Origin: Lingula anatina
Taxonomy: Eukaryota > Brachiopoda > Lingulata > Lingulida > Lingulidae
Direction: 5' to 3'
DNA: 60,000 bases
Assembly (NCBI RefSeq): GCF_001039355.2
Contig: NW_019773614.1
Coordinates: forward strand, 214,618-274,617
Of this stretch, positions 55,524 through 60,000 are shown one piece after another. Made by a program: the position numbers and the translations under genes. Under the pieces are notes generated by a model. It was given only the letters and a program-made list of their open reading frames with translations. It ran no database searches and was not told the origin of the DNA. Within the stretch, counting starts at the first letter, position 1; the number at the start of each line of letters is the position of its first letter.

Positions 55524-58500
55524 CTAGTCGTCAATAAGAATGTACACCATCCAGTAGATGATGTTAAAAACGACAAATCCAACTGGAAATAAGATTCTCG
55601 AAATTCTGTCAATCTTGGCTGCCTTAAGTTTCAAAATAAGCTTAGGCTCGACACCGTCTTCTGACATGGTTCCGTTATTATGTGTCTCTTTCTCTTTATT
55701 GGTAGGTGACTGGAATTACAAAAAGCATGTATTGATTAATATTTTACCCTAGAATTCGGATCTTAGGAACTACATGTATATGTATATTGCTGTGAGTAAT
55801 AACCATACGCTAAGTTTCACTGATAATAAAGCAATGTCTCGTGAGAACGTTACAGTACAACCAGTGCAATTTGCATATACATATTTGTACCCGTATGAAC
55901 ATCTGAAAGTTGCTAACTTTAATATATACACCGCTAAGACAAACTGTTTTTAAGGTGTGAACTTTGCATTAATAATTGATATTCACTGTATGGTTGATGG
56001 CAGATGATCAAAGCTTGGCATAACGCGAAAAAAGAGAGAGAATTACTATATATAATAATTTATGGGCTGAACCATTGTTATAGAAAAATTAGACATTTTC
56101 TTGGAGATGTCTCTATTTTGTTCAACATGTTAGATATATAGAGAATGGGATGCTAGTAGGTCGAAAACTTTGTCTTCGGATTTTGGTCAGCTATTTCAAC
56201 ATCTTTAAGTGTTACCAGCTACGCACCTGTCTCCTTATTGTGTACCGATGTTGTCGCCTCGTGTTGATATTGACAATGGCAAATTCCAGCAGAGCCAGGA
56301 ATACGAAAACGAGACATACTGCCATCCACACATCAATTGACTTAACGTATGACACCCTTGGTAATGTTGCCCGGATACTAAAAGGTTACAAAAAGGATTT
56401 TATTTTTAAAAACATTTTAAATTATTAAGTGCTATGCATTGTACTCAAATGATTGATGAGCACTTAACAAACGAAAGCACCACATCAGACATTGATATAT
56501 GTTTTACAGTGAACCTTGAATAATAAAACACCGTCACATATCGATTACAATAAAAAACTTAACTGACGCAATATGTAGTAAAGGGCGGCATATCAGGAGA
56601 ATAGATACCTAATTGTTGGTTGGTATTTGTTGTGTTAGAGGAGGATAACTGTAATACTAACTGTTATATGCATCCAATAGAACTTATCTGCCTTAACTTG
56701 TTAAGGAGATCTAGTTATAAGATAAATATTTATCACAAACCTGTAGGTCTGTGTAGTAAGAGTGAGCACCGTAAGGAGACCAAGGGAGATTCTAGCGGGC
56801 ACGGACTCGTAGCTGATCCAGAATGAGACCCAGGACAGCGTGACGATAAGCACACTGGGAAGGTACGTTTGAATGATGTAAAAGTTGATGTCTCGCTTCA
56901 GAGAGAAATCGACTCGCAGACACGAAAATATCCCTGCGTAAAGACAATGTTGAGTAATATTAAACGAATGAATAGATGATCAAAAAATACATTTTTTGAA
57001 GAAACCGTCATTTGATTATAAATTATCTTCTTGTACAACAGTCACACACGTGTCTAGATAAAATGGATACGTTTAAACAGAATACAATAAGTCTTGGCAA
57101 TTTCATCATGTTTTTAGGAATGGGTTTACTGATATGTTTTTAAACAAATGTCCTATTGTAGTGACGGGTATTTGTATAGTGAGTGCGGTTTGTAAAACAT
57201 AACACTTTACAATAAAGGTGCAATTCTGATTTTATCATAATTCCCGTACCTGCCTTGTATGTTTTGGTACAAGTGTCAAAATTGGTGTCCAGTAGAAAGA
57301 ACTGCGGCAGTTTCAGTTCCTCGTCTTTATCAATCTGGCTGGCGGCCCAGTCAAATTGTATTCGGTCTTTGGTGTAAGCAACTGCAAAAAACGCAGTAGA
57401 CATGAGAGGCATTATATATGAGGCACATAGGTTTCTATTTTGTCAAATTATCTCCGAAGCACAAAGTTATGGATAATTCCACCTTAAGATATGATGATCA
57501 ATTAATATGAAACTCTTTAAGAAACAATGTATTTAGTTTGGCCGCTACTTACAGCTCTCCAAAATGAGGGAGCAGTTTTGAGAGTCAAGCGGAAACTTCC
57601 TAAGGTACATGGGACAGTCTAACGTCAGTGTAACTCTGGAATTGGAAACAAATTTGTATGAATACGTCCTCGCTTTGTGCTGGTGGAATCTGAATACCCC
57701 GCTAAAATAATAATAATAATTAAATATTAAAAATAAAGAAAAAAGAAAGAAAAACAATACAAAACACACAGTCAGACAAATTATTTTAATTGGACTAAAA
57801 TTTAGTAAGGTGAATAGATCTGCAGACAAATAGGTCATGTAATAATGATCCAATACACGACAGAGATGTGCTGGTAATAATATAATCATTTACTAATAGT
57901 GCCAATATTTTTGTTTCACCTTGAACTAAAAAACACTGTCCCGTTTTCATCAATCCGAAGCAGATGGTTGGGTTGTGTTACATCATGATATTTGGCCGTC
58001 TTTTCGTTGCTAAAGAACACGTCAGGAATCCACACTGTCTCCATTGCTTTGCGAGGATCTATGGTCACCGACGAGGTATTGTACAGGCGACCATTAAACT
58101 TCAGTCGGTGGTCCGTCCACTGCCGCCGAAGAAAGATGCTCATTGTGTAATCCTGCGAAATAAAAGTACATCTTGATAGATTATTGTGTTCAAACTTATT
58201 CTCTCACCCCTCTCTCCCCATCCCATTCCCATTGTCCTTCTCAATGTTTAAAGGACACGAAAAGACATGGCTGAATTAAATACTACAAAACTTGTATTCT
58301 GATGTCACGTCGTTATTATGACAGAAATGAGACTCATTTTTGCTACGGACCAACTGACCAACTAGACGTAATGGTGTTGCAGATTGGTAAAATTGTTATT
58401 CATTTATTATTATCGGTATCTGATTAATTAAGACATACTGCCGTCGTATGGTACCGCGCATTTCACCACTATCCTTCTTACCATGCTGCCTACATAAAAG

Positions 58501-59882
58501 TGACATTAACATCTAACTGAAGTAGCTGCATGACTTATGGGGAGAATAACCGAAACGTGGTCATAATGAAATCAATCACGCACATTCCTCATGCCGCTCT
58601 TTGACTAAATAGCACTAATTAACTTTCGGTTCCTAAGAGACATGTATGGTAATTTACGATATCGCTCACATTCATCCCATACAATGAGGTATTGCTTCAA
58701 AGCCCCAAACACCCGTTGAAGTAGGATAAGGAATATCACAGGCTAATGTGCGCTATGTAGATGCACTAACAATGACCAGTCTTGAAGCCACTGGGTGGGT
58801 CCCTTTGCTGGACAAGATGGCAACAACCTGCATCTGCCCAACTCCTCTCACCTCCTAACTTACCATGGTGATTTCATTGATGGAATCAAAACTACTGACG
58901 AAGATCTCGACTGCCACCTTGACTGGCTCGTCTGAAGAAAAAATCGGCGCCAATTTCATTAGATGGAATAAACAACATATTAAAATGAAATCAATGCAAA
59001 AAAAATGTGTAATATCTGATGACTTATTGTGTTTAATTTTCATATTTGTTTTGCATGAGACGAAAAATTTGTTTGATTACCCGTCCTCTGTTGTTTTGAT
59101 GGTGAACGTACGAAGGTGGTCAAATAATAAAAAAGTCGACATTTTTTACCTCTATAGAAATCACTGTGAAATATAAAAAGTTGAGGGGGTTGGTTCTAAA
59201 TTTGAATAAATGATATAAAATATGGACATCTTCACCGGTACTTTGTTTTATCTCCACCGTACACATGTAAATAATGAAAGATGTGGTATCTGAATCAAAA
59301 AGCACTACTTTAAACGATTTACAGTCGTGGTGTAAATATTTGTTAACAAAAACATAGCACTGGATGTGTGATAGCCCTTTGTGTAGACTTCTGTGCATTA
59401 CCGTGAGTACATGCAGTTTTTGGCGCGGGAATTACAAAGGAAAAACACAGGCAATTCAAAATTCATATGTCACATACATTAAATTGTATTTTTATGCGTT
59501 CAGGGCTTAGTTCCCATTGATTTGTACAGGTAAGGACCGTCTCAAACTTTGACCCACTTACGTCACGCTAACTCTAACCTGTATAAATCTAAAGGAGTGC
59601 AGGATCTGTTTCATGTCCTTTAATTCACTGTCTTTACAATTGGACTTAAAAAAATACTGCAAGCAAACTGAACCAACTAATTAGCAGTGTATGCCAAGAA
59701 AATAAGACCGTCTTATACCACCCTATGCATAAGTTAATCGAATTATTTGTTAAGATAAAGACATTATTTGTTCTGATGTAATCAAAGCTGCATGGTTAGA
59801 CAGATACCCACCATCGTCAAAATTAGGCGGTAGATTACTGTCATATCTGGTAGAGTTCAAAAGCCACTTCAACAATTCTGAT
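55524..59882 (-). CDS. Cys-loop anion channel, glycine/glutamate-gated type (5' end off window)
   Basis: Exons: 59882-59812, 58931-58864, 58152-57920, 57635-57553, 57381-57250, 56933-56741, 56377-56227, 55709-55524; phases close, about 371 residues seen; only the signal-peptide end is missing. Ligand domain: [48 protein letters not shown]. Cys-loop [15 protein letters not shown] has the standard C-x13-C. A second pair ([13 protein letters not shown]-x10-C) is the glycine-receptor/GluCl hallmark. M1 has [18 protein letters not shown]2 is preceded by PAR ([20 protein letters not shown]), which indicates anion selectivity. M3 and M4 follow, with [20 protein letters not shown] then the stop. The M3-M4 loop is about 50 residues, shorter than in vertebrate glycine receptors. 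The ligand cannot be fixed from sequence; loop C keeps the aromatic pair used by glycine receptors. Confidence 0.93.
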
Positions 59883-60000
59883 CTGTAAAAAAAAAAAGAA
59901 AAAAAAAGAAGCACGTTAAAGGTGTAGGTAATGCTGTTATCAAATTTGACATTAACGGCGAGCCAAATGTCTGCGGAAAAGTGGTAGGGCCTATTTGATA
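59883..60000. other. Intron of the channel gene running off the right edge
   Basis: A-rich sequence beside the acceptor of exon 59882-59812; the upstream first exon is outside the window. Confidence 0.6.

Noticed and set aside
57636-57889. Open frame upstream of the channel Cys-loop exon
   Set aside because: It is intronic; the acceptor at 57636 (ttccaattccag) restores the [13 protein letters not shown] junction found in all family members.

Overview
The window reads as nuclear DNA of an animal, most likely a lophotrochozoan and probably a bivalve mollusc. The reasons are AT-rich sequence, many short exons bounded by GT/AG introns, a full chitin synthase, a glycine-receptor-like channel, a somatomedin-B/7TM receptor, many small foldback transposons, and diverged allele-like duplications joined by single N bases. 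The species is inference. No RNA gene, CRISPR array or prokaryotic operon was seen.

Layout. (1) 998-22056, minus strand: about the first 860 residues of CYFIP/Sra-1, the WAVE-complex subunit bound by Rac1; the 3' part lies off the left edge. This gene holds the two most interesting signals. One is a second first exon (16590-17522) that replaces the normal N terminus by a 311-residue version with four LPPPP motifs. The other is a tandem pair of interchangeable 26-residue exons (9738-9815 and 9225-9302) covering the position equivalent to human CYFIP1 E434 in the Rac1 A site. (2) 22057-29651: divergent intergenic region with a CYFIP promoter candidate, foldback elements, an allelic duplication around an N, and a G-rich tract. 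(3) 29652-47573, plus strand: a complete 15-exon chitin synthase, predicted 1671 residues, with no myosin head, a Thr-rich extracellular segment, one GC-AG intron and a likely alternative first exon at 36675-36805. Its first intron carries a truncated LINE. (4) 49365-52633, minus: a complete 3-exon family-B-type 7TM receptor with a secreted Cys-rich, SMB-like ectodomain, predicted 879 residues. (5) 55524-59882, minus: a Cys-loop anion channel of the glycine/glutamate-gated type, lacking only its 5' end.

The four genes do not form an operon and no shared pathway is evident. CYFIP acts in actin assembly, chitin synthase in shell/cuticle or gut chitin, and the other two in signalling. CYFIP and chitin synthase are head-to-head about 7.6 kb apart; chitin synthase and the receptor are tail-to-tail. 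All exon borders were derived by reading splice sites and checking that exon lengths and phases close; no transcript data were available.
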